Origin: Acanthaster planci
Lineage: Eukaryota > Echinodermata > Asteroidea > Valvatida > Acanthasteridae
NCBI RefSeq assembly: GCF_001949145.1
Contig: NW_019091521.1
Location: 822,710-884,709 of the forward strand
DNA length: 62,000 bases
Direction: 5' to 3'
Each line of letters opens with the position of its first letter. Position 1 is the first letter of the stretch. The position numbers were made by a program, and so were the translations under genes. Below the pieces are notes generated by a model. The model saw nothing but the letters and a program-made list of their open reading frames with translations, was not told the origin of the DNA and searched no databases. Positions 50,301 through 59,904 of the stretch are shown piece after piece.

Positions 50301-53300
50301 AAACAGCGCATGTCAGTAGCCATTGTTTGACATGCACAAGGTTTATCCACTACGAACACAGGGCGAGGGTTTCCTTCAGTTTCTCTGCTTTCTCAGAATG
50401 ATGCAATCTACATTCAGCATGTTCAGAATTCGCATGAACAGAAAAAAGACCTTTTATGCTTGTTATAGTTGAGCTCTGAACACAAATGACACTGCGTTCG
50501 ATTTGGATGCTTCCATGTTTATTTGAACAGATACAATCAGAGAAAACATGTTTTCTTTTGATATTGCTCTTTAAAATCTACACCTTCTGAATCTCTCTCT
50601 CTCTTTCATGTACTTAATCTGATGTTCTCGTACAGCATTTCCAGCTGGCTTTCTACAGCACCCTTTCTACAATCGAAGGAACCCACAGTAAGTAGATGAG
50701 TTTTCCAAGTCAGTCTGGCCCCAGTTCTTCAAAGTTTGACGGCCAAAGCCCTCACTTGTCGTGTGCATGTAGCGTCTCGATAACCTACATAAGGGCGGCA
50801 GGATACGCTGTGCAATATAGACAGTTTTCCACAGCTGCTCCTCGCAAAGGGACCACCAATCCTCGTGTTGATGTCCCGAATAATGATTTTTTTTTTACAC
50901 CTGAATGCAAGCATTCAGAATTGATGCAATTTAGATCATTGTATTACGTGATACTATTGTCATGCTGAAAGTTTTTATATTTTTTCTCCTCCAACATTAA
51001 TAAGCCTAAAGCTACATTCGCTTTTGAATCCTCCCCCCCCCCCGACCCAAAAGCTGGAAAGGCTGCTGGAAGAAACAAATAATCACCGCAGAAAATCCTC
51101 CACACCATTTCTGTAATATTTACTACTTTAGGAAAGCTAGGTCGACCCTTTGCTGCGAATATGTAATGTTGTAGACTTGAATCGAGTCGGACTTACGTTG
51201 CTCTTCCCCAGTCAGCCATCCCTTCACTGTACACAGTACGCGGTCTTCGCGCTCGACCGCTCTCATAACTTCTTATAAGGCGCACTCATTCGACAGCCTT
51301 TCCGCGATATCCGGCGTCAACGTAGTAGTCCGTAGTAATACATTTAGTAGTCCGACTTGACGGATAAACCAATCAGACCCCTCGTCGGTGATATGTAGTT
51401 GTTCACAACTGCAAATGAAGAACATGATCTTGCTTAATGCATATGGAATCTAATTCCACCAATCAAAGTAGTCAGACTCGTAGACTCGTTCAATAAATAG
51501 AAGGTAAAAACACGTCAGGTAGTTGAAGTGACTGGTTTTGGTAGATGAGCTCATTCGCTGTGTACAAACGGTCTGGAGATCTGTTAAGTCGGGATTTCTC
51601 AACAAGAGGGCGCGAAGCCAGTAACGCCGCGGAGCTACCATGCAATTTCCGAAGGCATAAACACAGACGTCACAGAGGATCTCGACATTGGTCAAGTCCA
51701 GTAATGTTGCAGAAACTCTCACGTTATTCAGGTGCCCATTATTATCAGCAGGCTTCTGACTGCGCTTCTGACTGTTATAATCCGCTACAAGCGGAACAAA
51801 AGAGGGCGTGTTTTTTGTTTTTGTTTTTGGGTTATTTTTTTTGGTACTCCCCGCATTGGCGCGCCATGATGCGCGCAAGTATATGCGCGTTGGACACGGA
51901 GCACGCTGAGTACGCGTAACTAATTTATTCCGGCATTTATCCGGTTCGTAGGTGACTTTGTCACAAAGGCAGACGCGCCACGATTTACAGGCTCCCATCG
52001 TAAGTGACGTTACACTTACGAACCGGATGGTCTTTACGTATTCGCAGAACGCGTGCAAGAACCCGCTTGTAACCGCCTATCTTTCTTTTCACCGACTGGG
52101 GATGCACTTCAACTTGGGGGATAGCCTCATAATAGTTTCGTTTATTATTAATTAACACATGTGAATTCGGCGGAATGGGTGCCAGTAGCGTCACTTGTGT
52201 AAATACGGGGTACTAGTCTGGAATTATACTTAAAATGATTTTCGTCTCTTTTTTGTTTTGTAACAGTTCAATGAATTATGGCGGCATTGGAATGGTCATC
52301 GGTCACGAGATTATGCATGCCTTCGATGACATGGGTAAATAACTCAGTTTTTGACTATACACAATGCACGTGTATGAATTGGTTATCACTGTTTTACAAT
52401 TGCTAAGTTTACACGCCCGCATCCTCGTGTGATCTCGTTGTTTGGAGAGGATGGAATCCTGTCTGTATAAATCATTCCTGGACGCGGTGGAATGAGGCTG
52501 CCGAAATGGGACACAATTGCTACACCCACAACCATTCATGGCTAGGTATACAGCTCTCCGTTTTTTATATCCCAATTTTAAATTTTAGATCTGTTCACAG
52601 TTAAAACTACCATGACATCGTTCATGACTGCGAATAAGCACTCATTTTCATTGGTGCTATTATTATTTGCTTAATTAATTAGACTTTATAATTTCTTGTT
52701 GCAAACGCTCCTGTTTACCTTAATGTGGTACCGGCAATGTAGTATTAAGGTTGTGGCTTGATACGTTGGATTTTAATGCCTTGTGGTTCTCACGGGTCAA
52801 TGTCTTGAGATACTGTAATGCATTTTATGAATAGGTTGGCGAAGTAATTTCCTTGATGGATTAGTAAAGTAAATTGAACTGAATTGACACAAACGATTTC
52901 ATTATAGGCCTAAGCAGATAAAATGTGCTCTATAATGTTGCCAATGAAGAAAAGATTTATCACTGGCACTTGCTCTATGCAAAACACAACAAAATAAATT
53001 GGTGTCTTTAATACAAGACGCTTTAACCTGAGACGAATCCATGTGCTAACAGTTTAGTTATGGCTATTATTTCGCAAAGACATCACTACAGAATAGCTAT
53101 TCAAAATCTGAGTAATCATCGAAGCATTTTCTTTTCTGTGCTTCTGGGTCAAATTGGAACTTTTTACACGTTTTGTGAGAGAAACTTTGTAGCTTTGCGC
53201 ATTCACACAACAGCTGAGCAGGAGTTTTACTTCTGCCAACATCAACCGTATCTGTGCTCTTCCTTGTCTCTTGTCGCTTCTCGTTGGTTTCCAGGCCGCC

Positions 53301-55631
53301 GTTTCGACAAGAACGGCGACATGAGTGAGATGTGGACTGAGGCGTCGGCCCAGGGTTTCAGGCGAGAAACCAATTGCCTATTGGAACAGTACGGTAACTT
53401 CACAGTGGAGCAGGTTAACAGGAAGGTAAACCAACCGACCATGCCTGTTTATTTTTACAAGATAGGCGCTTGGTGGCGGCAGACAAACCGGTCCTTTTCC
53501 ACGGCTGTGCGCGTGCTCAGAACTACAGCGCCGCCCAGATGCAAAACTGGCGAAGGGAACCGGTTTGTCTGTCGCCGCCAAGCGCCTTAAAGTCTTCCAT
53601 TGCCACTTTTGTGCTTGGTCGTTCACATAATGTCGTCTATCTATCAATCCATACTCCAGCGGACAGTCGTCGATGGTGTGTTTTCGATGGAATGGCTACA
53701 TGCTATATTCCCAACTTTTAATGAGCAATTAAGTACCCGGGCGTTTTTCTGCGGTGAAAGTTTTCCATCCGTAATGTCACGTGACGTATATCTGTTATAG
53801 CTCGTGACTGGTTTGCGACCCACCCTTTTTTCTGAACAATGATTCCTTGCTAAGCAAGAACTGGATCCGGTGTAAGCTAAATGCAATTAAAATGCACTGT
53901 TGGTGTGCTTATTGCCTGTGCTACCTCTGATTTTTCTGCAGGTGAATGCGAAGCTGACGTTAGGGGAAAACATCGCAGACACCAGCGGTCTAAAGGTGGC
54001 GTTCAAGGTAAGACGACGACACCGGATGGAAAAAAACCGACAGCAACGCATCCGATTTTATCGTCCAGCAATTACTTTGATGACAAAAAATGACACAATT
54101 GACGGCGGCACTGAACAACGAGGACAAGGACAGTCACACCGGTTAAGGAGAGTAGATAAACCCACCCGAATTCACAGCGTTGGGGCTGAATTTAATTATT
54201 TCTCCTCTGTCCCGGTGTCATTAAAGCGTTTGAAAAACTCGCTCCCCGTCACTGTCGTAATATCCGCAGTGACAGGAATGAAAATGATGCTCTCTCGTTG
54301 ATTTTTTTTTTATTTTCAAGGCCTACCGTCGGTGGATTGCGGAGAGGGGTGCAGAGGAACCAACACTCCCTGGGATTCGTCTCACTCACAATCAAATATT
54401 CTTCCTGAACTACGGACAGGTATAAGTCTCTCCGCTTCGTTTCTCCCACTATGACCACAGATTTACCGCGGACTACATGTACCTGTGTTGTCCATTTGAA
54501 GGTGGGAATTGTGGGGCACTTGTGTTCTTGAGTTAACAGACAAGGACTTGATAATGCTTTCAAGCAGCACAAATTCAGACAACCCGATCCATTTTTATGC
54601 TTGTACTATTCCATGTGGCAGCAGGCCTCCAGTGGTAGAAGAGTGGCACACGTGACCTTAATACTATACCTGAGTACCTGTGCATTGGACCCACTAGATG
54701 TATACAAGGAGATATCCAGAAGGAATCTGTTTGATGCTCTTGATGTATGCGGTTATGGTAACCCGGCTATGATGGCTCTCAGACAGACTAACAATGATGC
54801 CCAAACATATCACTGTTTTAGAAGAGCAAGCTCAGGGTATCTCATCTGCAGGGGGGGAGGGTATACTCTAATTCTTCCTAAGGTATTTTTCTGCATATTT
54901 CCTGGCAAGAACACCCGAGTGAAAAAGCCAAGAAGAAACTTCTGCAGCATGATGTGTGAACATTGAACTGCTTGATAGGACTGTAATAATGGTGTTAATT
55001 TTACACCACGGGCTCTGAAATGAAGAAATGAATGAAGACCTTAAATGTTACATTTTTTATCTTCTGCGGTCCAGCTGTGGTGTGACAAGAGCCGAGACCA
55101 AGCTCTTATCTACCAGTTACAGCAAGATTCACATTCTCCGGGGAAGTTCAGGTACACTGATGTATGTAGTTCTTTACGTTTTGCATTTGTCTGATTTATC
55201 AGTGTTTTTTCAGAGGATCCATTGTGTACAGACGGGTGTTAGGACGATTAATCACTCAAAATGAAGTACTGAAATCCTTGGATTCTTTGGTTGATAATCA
55301 GCGGTGAAATGCAAGGGCTTAGTGGCCAGCCAAAAGCAGACAACTCTTGATGCATAAGATTCCAGCCGATTTTCTTAGTTTTACACTTTTTGGGTTTTGA
55401 AATGTAAATCAATTGCCTCAGCTCAGCATCGGAGTCCAATGCATCGATGGGACGCCCTCATTCGAGCGCAGCTAACTTGTCTATTTCACTTCGAATATTT
55501 TATTTGTTATTTTTTAAATTTTTTTGCGCAGGGTCTGGGGGCCCATCATGAATTCGCCCGATTTTTCTGAAGCATTCCATTGCAAGCCTGGGTCGCCGAT
55601 GAACCCAGCCAAGAAGTGCAGCGTCTTCTGA
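20202..55631 (+). CDS. Neprilysin-like M13 zinc metallopeptidase (21 coding exons, 749 residues)
   Basis: M13 peptidases are type II membrane ectoenzymes that cleave small extracellular peptides. The 21 exons join in frame to 749 residues, the usual family length. Seen: a basic cytosolic N-terminus, a signal anchor (29-48), CLTDEC (74-79), [14 protein letters not shown] (95-108), NAGY (542-545), FPAGFLQ (554-560), the zinc motif HEIMH (583-587) followed by AFDD, GENIAD (644-649) with the third zinc ligand Glu645, and HSPGKFR (711-717). His711 and Arg717 have the same numbers as in human neprilysin. Cysteines for five of the conserved disulfides are present (74/79, 97/734, 105/694, 161/412, 620/746). 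The start sits in CCCACCATGG, a strong Kozak context. Odd points: NAGY instead of NAYY or NAFY, and a final CSVF instead of CxxW. An ECE-like subfamily cannot be excluded without a tree; neprilysin is favoured by overall resemblance. Confidence 0.95.
26090..26400. repeat. Degenerate short tandem repeat
   Basis: Variants of TTTGAAAGTTGAACC followed by CCACGACG recur about every 25-40 bp, for example near 26,095, 26,170, 26,210, 26,245, 26,335 and 26,375. The units are strongly diverged. Confidence 0.5.
31941..32169. mobile_element. Small inverted-repeat element rich in GGTGTTAA / TTAACACC
   Basis: The ends TCAAAAACTGTGGTGTTAAA and, inverted, CGAAAACTAGGGTGTTAAA form terminal repeats. At least eight copies of GGTGTTA or TAACACC in both orientations fill the inside, so the element can fold in many ways. 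A short related patch lies near 58,262-58,296. Confidence 0.65.
33576..33823. mobile_element. MITE with about 48-bp terminal inverted repeats
   Basis: Left end CCAGGGGCCAATTTCATAAA and inverted right end CCTGGGGCCAATTTCATAGA both continue into GCTGCTTAAGCACAAAA. The inner 150 bp is non-repetitive and has no coding sequence. It lies in intron 1. Confidence 0.9.
36455..36790. repeat. 179-bp direct tandem duplication
   Basis: CAGTGCCTTGTCCTCGGAAGG at 36,462 recurs as CAGTGCCCTTGTCCTCTGAAGG at 36,641. Later blocks (CCTCGATTGTATTGTTGA, GACTTCCG, GCGCATGATAAG) repeat in the same order. Confidence 0.85.
38220..38420. promoter_or_regulatory. CpG-dense patch with CCAAT boxes inside intron 1
   Basis: GTCCGCGCGTTTTGCG, GGCGCGCG and GCACGCGGCCGG lie within 120 bp in otherwise AT-rich intron, next to AACCAATTAAGCCAAT and an inverted CCAAT in GTTGATTGG. 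Such a patch could be an enhancer or alternative promoter. No exon is evident. Confidence 0.3.
40324..40415. mobile_element. hAT-type MITE with intact 8-bp target duplication
   Basis: The element is 40332-40407 (76 bp). The ends CAGTGTTGTATTTGAGTCCA and inverted CAGTGTTGTATTCGAGTCCA match at 19 of 20 positions. It is flanked by identical CTCCCAAC at 40324-40331 and 40408-40415. An 8-bp target duplication is the hallmark of hAT-superfamily transposition. Confidence 0.9.
41149..41226 (+). CDS. Neprilysin-like exon 2
   Basis: [12 protein letters not shown] then CLTDECVEA. Two AG acceptors 6 bp apart (after 41142 and after 41148) are both in frame; the downstream one is listed. Confidence 0.9.
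41416..41522. repeat. Imperfect inverted repeat in intron 2
   Basis: GATTGGGACTGTGCGTCAACGAGAAGTGGC-like sequence pairs with the downstream GCCACTTCTTTAGCCACAG and CGGACAAATCC. Mismatched foldback of about 30 bp per arm. Confidence 0.5.
41637..41798 (+). CDS. Neprilysin-like exon 3 (DPC...CGGW motif)
   Basis: Acceptor CTCCTGCAG, donor GTAATT. Encodes the family signature [17 protein letters not shown] followed by VIPEGSS. Confidence 0.95.
42358..42441 (+). CDS. Neprilysin-like exon 4
   Basis: [15 protein letters not shown], then [10 protein letters not shown] with conserved Cys161. Acceptor TTTTTGTAG, donor GTAAGC. Confidence 0.93.
42994..43202 (+). CDS. Neprilysin-like exon 5
   Basis: 70 codons including FGGWPLMND and [13 protein letters not shown], as in the M13 N-terminal domain. 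Acceptor TTGTTCTTCAG, donor GTAAGT. Confidence 0.95.
43873..43935 (+). CDS. Neprilysin-like exon 6
   Basis: [21 protein letters not shown]. It starts with the conserved IDQ but lacks the two cysteines that vertebrate neprilysin has in this region. Donor GTGCGT. Confidence 0.88.
44127..44246 (+). CDS. Neprilysin-like exon 7
   Basis: [16 protein letters not shown] and on to LRFEEKLIN. Acceptor CTACAAACAG, donor GTAAGT. Confidence 0.93.
44453..44539 (+). CDS. Neprilysin-like exon 8
   Basis: [19 protein letters not shown] then [10 protein letters not shown]. Acceptor AATTTTACAG, donor GTATGT. Confidence 0.92.
44907..45031 (+). CDS. Neprilysin-like exon 9
   Basis: [17 protein letters not shown] and on to HETPT. 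Phase 2 at donor GTATGT. Confidence 0.94.
45541..45763 (+). CDS. Neprilysin-like exon 10
   Basis: [14 protein letters not shown] and [19 protein letters not shown] with conserved Cys412; ends FGQQSKTM. Acceptor ACATTTCCAG, donor GTAGGC. Confidence 0.95.
46411..46580. mobile_element. Foldback MITE in intron 10
   Basis: GCGCCTCAAAGAGTTTGTAA on the left and inverted GCGCCTCCAAGAGTTTGCAA on the right begin arms of about 57 bp that meet at GAAATCTGTCGAC / GTCGACAGATTTC. No coding content. Confidence 0.85.
47044..47133 (+). CDS. Neprilysin-like exon 11
   Basis: [20 protein letters not shown] and [10 protein letters not shown], the conserved WMD helix region. Donor GTGCGG. Confidence 0.94.
47292..47352. 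repeat. Hairpin of about 60 bp in intron 11
   Basis: CAGGATTTGGCCTGGTTCCC pairs with GGTTACCAGGCAAAATCCTG across a small loop with TGCATTTAATGCA. Confidence 0.7.
48162..48239 (+). CDS. Neprilysin-like exon 12
   Basis: [20 protein letters not shown] and EQDYND. The acceptor GTGAAG is weak; donor GTGAGT. Confidence 0.9.
49031..49134 (+). CDS. Neprilysin-like exon 13
   Basis: [19 protein letters not shown] and on to FRRAVNTD. Acceptor TTTTCGCAG, phase 2 donor GTATCG. Confidence 0.93.
49610..49786. mobile_element. MITE (GCTTGGCGGCAGCAGACA family) in intron 13
   Basis: The left arm GACGCTTGGCGGCAGCAGAC and inverted right arm GACGCATGATAGCGGCAGAC form repeats that also include GCAATG-type outer ends and GGTCCTTTT / AAAAGGGACC inner parts. 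Sibling of the element at 53464-53587. Confidence 0.75.
49864..49928 (+). CDS. Neprilysin-like exon 14 (substrate-binding NA.Y)
   Basis: [20 protein letters not shown] then QI. Asn542-Ala543 correspond to the backbone-binding pair of neprilysin. Donor GTAAGT. Confidence 0.94.
50030..50585. repeat. Large palindrome, two arms of about 260 bp, in intron 14
   Basis: The left arm (about 50,035-50,305) and right arm (about 50,324-50,583) are inverted copies, about 90 percent identical by eye, with a loop of under 20 bp. Landmarks: TTTAAAGAGCA near the outer ends, CGAACGCAGTGTCATTTGT, CATGCTGAATGTAGATTGC, and GTGCATGTCAAACA beside the loop. It can form a very long RNA hairpin in the pre-mRNA. I see no open frame of interest in it. 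Confidence 0.95.
50636..50687 (+). CDS. Neprilysin-like exon 15 (FPAGFLQ)
   Basis: [17 protein letters not shown] in 52 bp, with Phe563 at the S1' pocket position. Acceptor CTCGTACAG, donor GTAAGT. Confidence 0.94.
51450..52058. other. Intron 15 segment with long chance open frame and a hairpin
   Basis: A 202-codon minus-strand open frame spans this segment but has no recognisable family, splice or composition support. At 51,937-52,028 the ends ATCCGGTTCGTAGGTGAC and inverted ATCCGGTTCGTAAGTGTA form a hairpin element with about 25-bp arms. Confidence 0.4.
52267..52334 (+). CDS. Neprilysin-like exon 16 (HEXXH zinc site)
   Basis: [20 protein letters not shown] and DM. Contains His583, Glu584 and His587. 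Acceptor TTGTAACAG, donor GTAAAT. Confidence 0.97.
53295..53425 (+). CDS. Neprilysin-like exon 17
   Basis: [19 protein letters not shown] and on to [15 protein letters not shown] with conserved Cys620. Donor GTAAAC. Confidence 0.95.
53464..53587. mobile_element. MITE (GCGCTTGGCGGCGACAGACA family) in intron 17
   Basis: AGGCGCTTGGTGGCGGCAGA and inverted AAGGCGCTTGGCGGCGACAG begin arms of about 37 bp that include CAAACCGGT. Sibling of the intron 13 element. Confidence 0.85.
53942..54007 (+). CDS. Neprilysin-like exon 18 (GENIAD zinc ligand)
   Basis: [20 protein letters not shown] and FK; Glu645 is the third zinc ligand. Acceptor TTTTTCTGCAG, donor GTAAGA. Confidence 0.96.
54321..54419 (+). CDS. 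Neprilysin-like exon 19
   Basis: [20 protein letters not shown] then [13 protein letters not shown]. Acceptor ATTTTCAAG, donor GTATAA. Confidence 0.95.
55075..55151 (+). CDS. Neprilysin-like exon 20 (HSPG.FR)
   Basis: [20 protein letters not shown] then SPGKFR, including Cys694, His711 and most of Arg717. Donor GTACAC. Confidence 0.95.
55532..55631 (+). CDS. Neprilysin-like exon 21 (C-terminus)
   Basis: [20 protein letters not shown] and [10 protein letters not shown] then TGA. The family usually ends in CxxW; here the last residue is Phe. Confidence 0.95.
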
Positions 55632-55700
55632 TGCACGACTCTTCGCTCGGATCGGGAGGAGAAAATGAATACGTAAATAAAAGAATGGGACCACCGTGTC
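55632..55700 (+). terminator. Polyadenylation signal of the neprilysin-like gene
   Basis: AATAAA at 55676-55681, only 45 nt after the stop. It would give a very short 3' UTR. Later hexamers exist in AT-rich DNA, so a longer form is possible. Confidence 0.4.
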
Positions 55701-58700
55701 TGAGCGTCCACCTTTCTACTGTAGCGCCTGCAATTAACGACAGGTCGATTCCAACCTGAGCTGCAATCCAATGGGTTCTGTCTGATGAATTGTGCTGCCA
55801 CTCGTCTCCAATACGAAGGTGAAAGAAAATGATGGCGGTGTTTCGCTGTCACCGCGTCTTCTTTCAAAGGCGAACCTCGCTCCTGATGCGCATGCGTCGG
55901 CATGACTGATCTTTCTTTTCCACGTTACATGCGCAGTTTCTGTCCACCAGTGGTTGGCAACACCAGAGGTGGTCGACTGATGAGAAATTCATAGTGTTTA
56001 AAATCTCACGCTGCCATTCAAAAGCTGAGCGACAGATAATGCTACTTAATACCAAATGAAAGCGCACGAACCTCCGTCTTTGAACACCATTGGAGGAAAT
56101 ATCTGCGAGGCAAAATCTGTTGCCAGCCACGGGCGAACTTTTTGCATTCGCTGTCCATACAAAAACCAAACGAGTAGCCCTGCATAGCTAATCTCCTACG
56201 AAGTTCTGATGACAATGCCGCACTTACTACCCTTGTAAGGTGAAATGATGGATATCATTAGTCGCTTCGGTGGTTGTCTGATCGTCTCTTGTATCCCATC
56301 TTAAATTTCAGCACACGAATTAATCTTTTTTCTTGGGCTAATTACAATAATAACCTCTAGTTTCCATTTTAATGGCGTCTCAGATTGGCGGAGCATCATC
56401 TGTACTTACAGCGAACATACTGCCGTCTATCAACAGAGGCCCCACAAAGCATAACGACTACTTATAAGTGTTTTAGGGGAAAAAATGTATTATTTTGTAA
56501 ATATCTACATGACGTGCAGCATTATAAGTCTGTATAATAAATTTTATTTAATCCTGAGTAAATACATCATGGCATTATTTTCTGATCAAGTTATATTAAA
56601 TCCTTCTTCCTCTTTGCATGTTGCTGGAGACGTTGATTACTTAAAGTGCGTTTGTTCGTTTTGGAGAATTTAGAAGTCCAAAATCACAACCCGTCTACCA
56701 TCTCGCAATTAGTGTATTTATAAGCCTATGTGTAATGTAAACATAGATAATGTACAGACTACACTCTAAAATCAATCCATGCTACTCGATGTCTTATTTA
56801 CTGTGAAGTGTTTTATGTTTAACATGGTTTCATTGTGCATAACGCCACCGATACCCGAAATCCAGGAAGTCAACGTCTCTCTTTGTAATTGGACGGCAGG
56901 GGGCGCCTGATAAATCCAATGTTGTCAGACCATGTATTCCAAGAGAGGAAAAAAAAAACTTCTGTAAACACTCAAACTGTCACAACAGTTAACCACGTTT
57001 AGTAAACCGCAATGTAGTCTCTAGCGTCCAAGTCTAGTTCGGTTTTTTTGTTGTTGACGGTGGCCTCATTGAGCAATCCAAAAAAAAAAACACCTTGCGG
57101 CGCATGTCTTCATGGCCAATAGGGCGGCGCACAATACTGCTCACCTGAAGACTTAAATATAGGGACACCATTTTCATAGGGCATGAGGAGAAAATCTTGA
57201 CATGCTTGCCCTAAACGGGATCCTTTTTTTCTCGAGAATACGACAGTTTTGACGTTTCAGCTAGTGGTAAACGTTATTGTTATATGCTTTGCTGTTGGAG
57301 TATGATCAAGATGTCAACTCTTAAGTTGGAAAGTGACCCCTCCAAGTCAATCATCTCTGTCTGCGGTAACATAATGACGTCAAGTCTTGTTTACGTGAGC
57401 GCTTCCCTTTGGGAGTGAGGACGGACGCGATCCATTGAGCCCCCATGGGAAAGCACACATGTAATCTTAATGCCACGTCATAAGGTCTTAGGTCAATTAA
57501 AAATATAATCGCACGATCAGACAGCTCTTTTAGTAGTTTCAAAACATCCGTGCCAGAGCGGCCGTTCTAACGCAGAGACACAAAAACCCTCCATGCCGCT
57601 GATGTAAGTAGAGCTCTGTTTTTCCCCTCTATCGAAGCGTGCTGATCCCCTTAATTAAGCCTCCCTAGCCCTCTCCGTTCAAGGATTGGATAAGTTGTCG
57701 CTAAATACTTCTCAGTACACCCCCTATAAGCACGACAAACATTAAGTCATCCCCACAAAATGCCTCTTGCGAATGGACGGTGCTAGCAGAATGAAAGTAG
57801 CGCAGATGCTAAACATGATATTGGCTTCCGGACTCAGTGTGCGACTTTTATTGGGAATGCTGCAGCTATGACCTTTCGTATTCAGTACACGCCCCTATTG
57901 TAATTAATTTCTCCCTTTAATAATGGTAACTGTAATGGTAACCCGTCACTTGGACACCAGCGACGGGGAGTAATATCCGGACACGGCAATCGGCAGTTTA
58001 TGGTCGTTAATGTCTGACCCGAATTCCGCTCCAAAACGACCATAAAACAAAGAACAGTCGATTTGTATTTGAAGACGGTTCAAAAATCCCGTGTAAAATC
58101 TCCTCATGTATGAAAAGGTACTGTAGGCCTATGAGTGTGAATCTTTTTCATCCATTAATTTGGTTGGAATGTTTGGAGTGAGCAAAGAATTCTGATAACT
58201 GCGGTATTTCGGTTTAGTTTTTCAGGGCTAGCTGCATCTATGTGGCAGTAACTGGTCGAAATTCACACCGCAAGGTGTTAATTCAACACTCCAGATTATT
58301 GTATTTTTTTCTGCTACTGCGAAAGTATAGAACTTTTTAAATATACCTTCTTACTAACAGTTTGTTTAAATTCTAAACGTTTATAGTTTTGATGGATTGT
58401 TCTTACCTAATGAACATTGATGTTTAAAAATAGGACACCGATGCTTATTTTGCATAAACATGTTTAGAAAGAAATGACAAGATAAATTGATTAACTTAAT
58501 TTTGGTGACTTATTTGCGCTTAGTTCCTTTCGATTTTACTGACAAGTAAATTGTCTTTATTCCCGACCGAATAAATGTAATAATATAAGTTTTTTGAGGA
58601 TTGCATCAAACACATTTCATTAAAAAAATATGTTGGGTCATCCATTTGTATCCAACTTACTATTTCGGAGGTGCATCTTCAGGAGCGTCTTGTTAAGTGA

Positions 58701-59720
58701 CCAAAGTGTTTTGTATTTTTATACGTTTTGTAACCCTTTGGGCACAAATGCGACGTTCTTTCTTTTACAAACGTCAAGGTCCACCTTTTGGCCAATCAGT
58801 GGTATTAAATTAAGTGTCTGGAAAATCTTCTGCAAACAAAACAAAAAATGTTAACGGAGGGTACCAAAACCTGAACAAGTTAACCACCCCTTTAACTCAA
58901 TGAGAACGCAAATGTAACGTGCAATTCGGGGGGTGGGTCATTTCTATAACCATGGTGGGCATTTGTCGCAAAACAATAGCTGCCCATTCGAAAAGACGTC
59001 CCGTATTGATTAGAAAAAAGATCTTTTGGCTTATGTGGATCACGTTTACCACCTGATGGTAAAACCACAAGTTGATAGGATCAAGTAACTTTTTGATATA
59101 GTAAATGCTGTAAGTGGGTGTAATCTACAAAATATTTTATAGCTTTTAAGTAGCTTCGTGATTATCGCTGGAATAAGGTATATCTCTAATAGACTGTAGT
59201 ATTTAATGTGACTTCACTCATTGAATTGAACTATAATGTAAATGTGAATTTTTGTACTGGATATTATATCATTATAACATATCTCCTTATATAACCGCTA
59301 ATTTAAAATATCGGTTATATAATTTCTGTCTTGTACATTGTGTAGATACACCTTACATAAACCTTTATCTTGTAAGGCAGTGTACAAGGTTGCGTATGTA
59401 ATATTGCTTTTTAATCAGGTAGAATAAACGTGGCAACACGCGCTGGCGAGGTCTCTCAAATCTACGCGCCCTTGGTCGCCAGAATATTAAGTTCCTGCCA
59501 TCCGTCAGATGATGTGATATGGTTAATAAGTCACGACTGTTGCTTAATAACCGACCGGACGGCCGGAACCGGCGTTCGGTGTAATCAGATTCTGAAGCTG
59601 TCTTTCCACAAGCAAAAGTGTCCCTCGTTTCCGGAAAGACTAGGAATTCGATGTCATCGCTGTTCAACGTGTCTATGACGTTTTGGGGGCTTTTTTAGTA
59701 AATATAAAGAATATAGGTGT
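55701..59720. other. Gene-poor 3' flank
   Basis: No exon-like or RNA-gene sequence recognised on either strand. AT-rich, with homopolymer runs and a short TTAACACC-like patch near 58,262-58,296. Confidence 0.4.
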
Positions 59721-59726
59721 AGGAAA

Positions 59727-59904
59727 AATGAGATGTCTCTTTTATCATTTAGTCACCTGATCTCTTGGGAATTGAAAAAAAAGTGGTTCGCGGGTCAGTC
59801 AAAGTGCACAATATGCTCCAAACCTGGAGCAGATCAAAATCCCATGTGCTTAATGCTCAACGGTCCAACGTTTCCAGGAATGATCCTAATTTAAGTCAAA
59901 TGTT
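59727..59904 (+). repeat. Dispersed repeat A, first copy
   Basis: About 178 bp containing GGTTCGCGGGTCAGTCAAAG and CTTAATGCTCAACGGTCCAA. It recurs at 61,325-61,498 with roughly 90 percent identity by eye. Confidence 0.85.

Noticed and set aside
51450-52058. 202-codon minus-strand open frame in intron 15 of the peptidase gene
   Set aside because: No recognisable motif, no splice partners, and it overlaps a hairpin element; length alone is weak evidence in 62 kb.
53060-53590. 176-codon plus-strand frame
   Set aside because: Only 53295-53425 is exon 17. The rest is read-through into introns, including a MITE.
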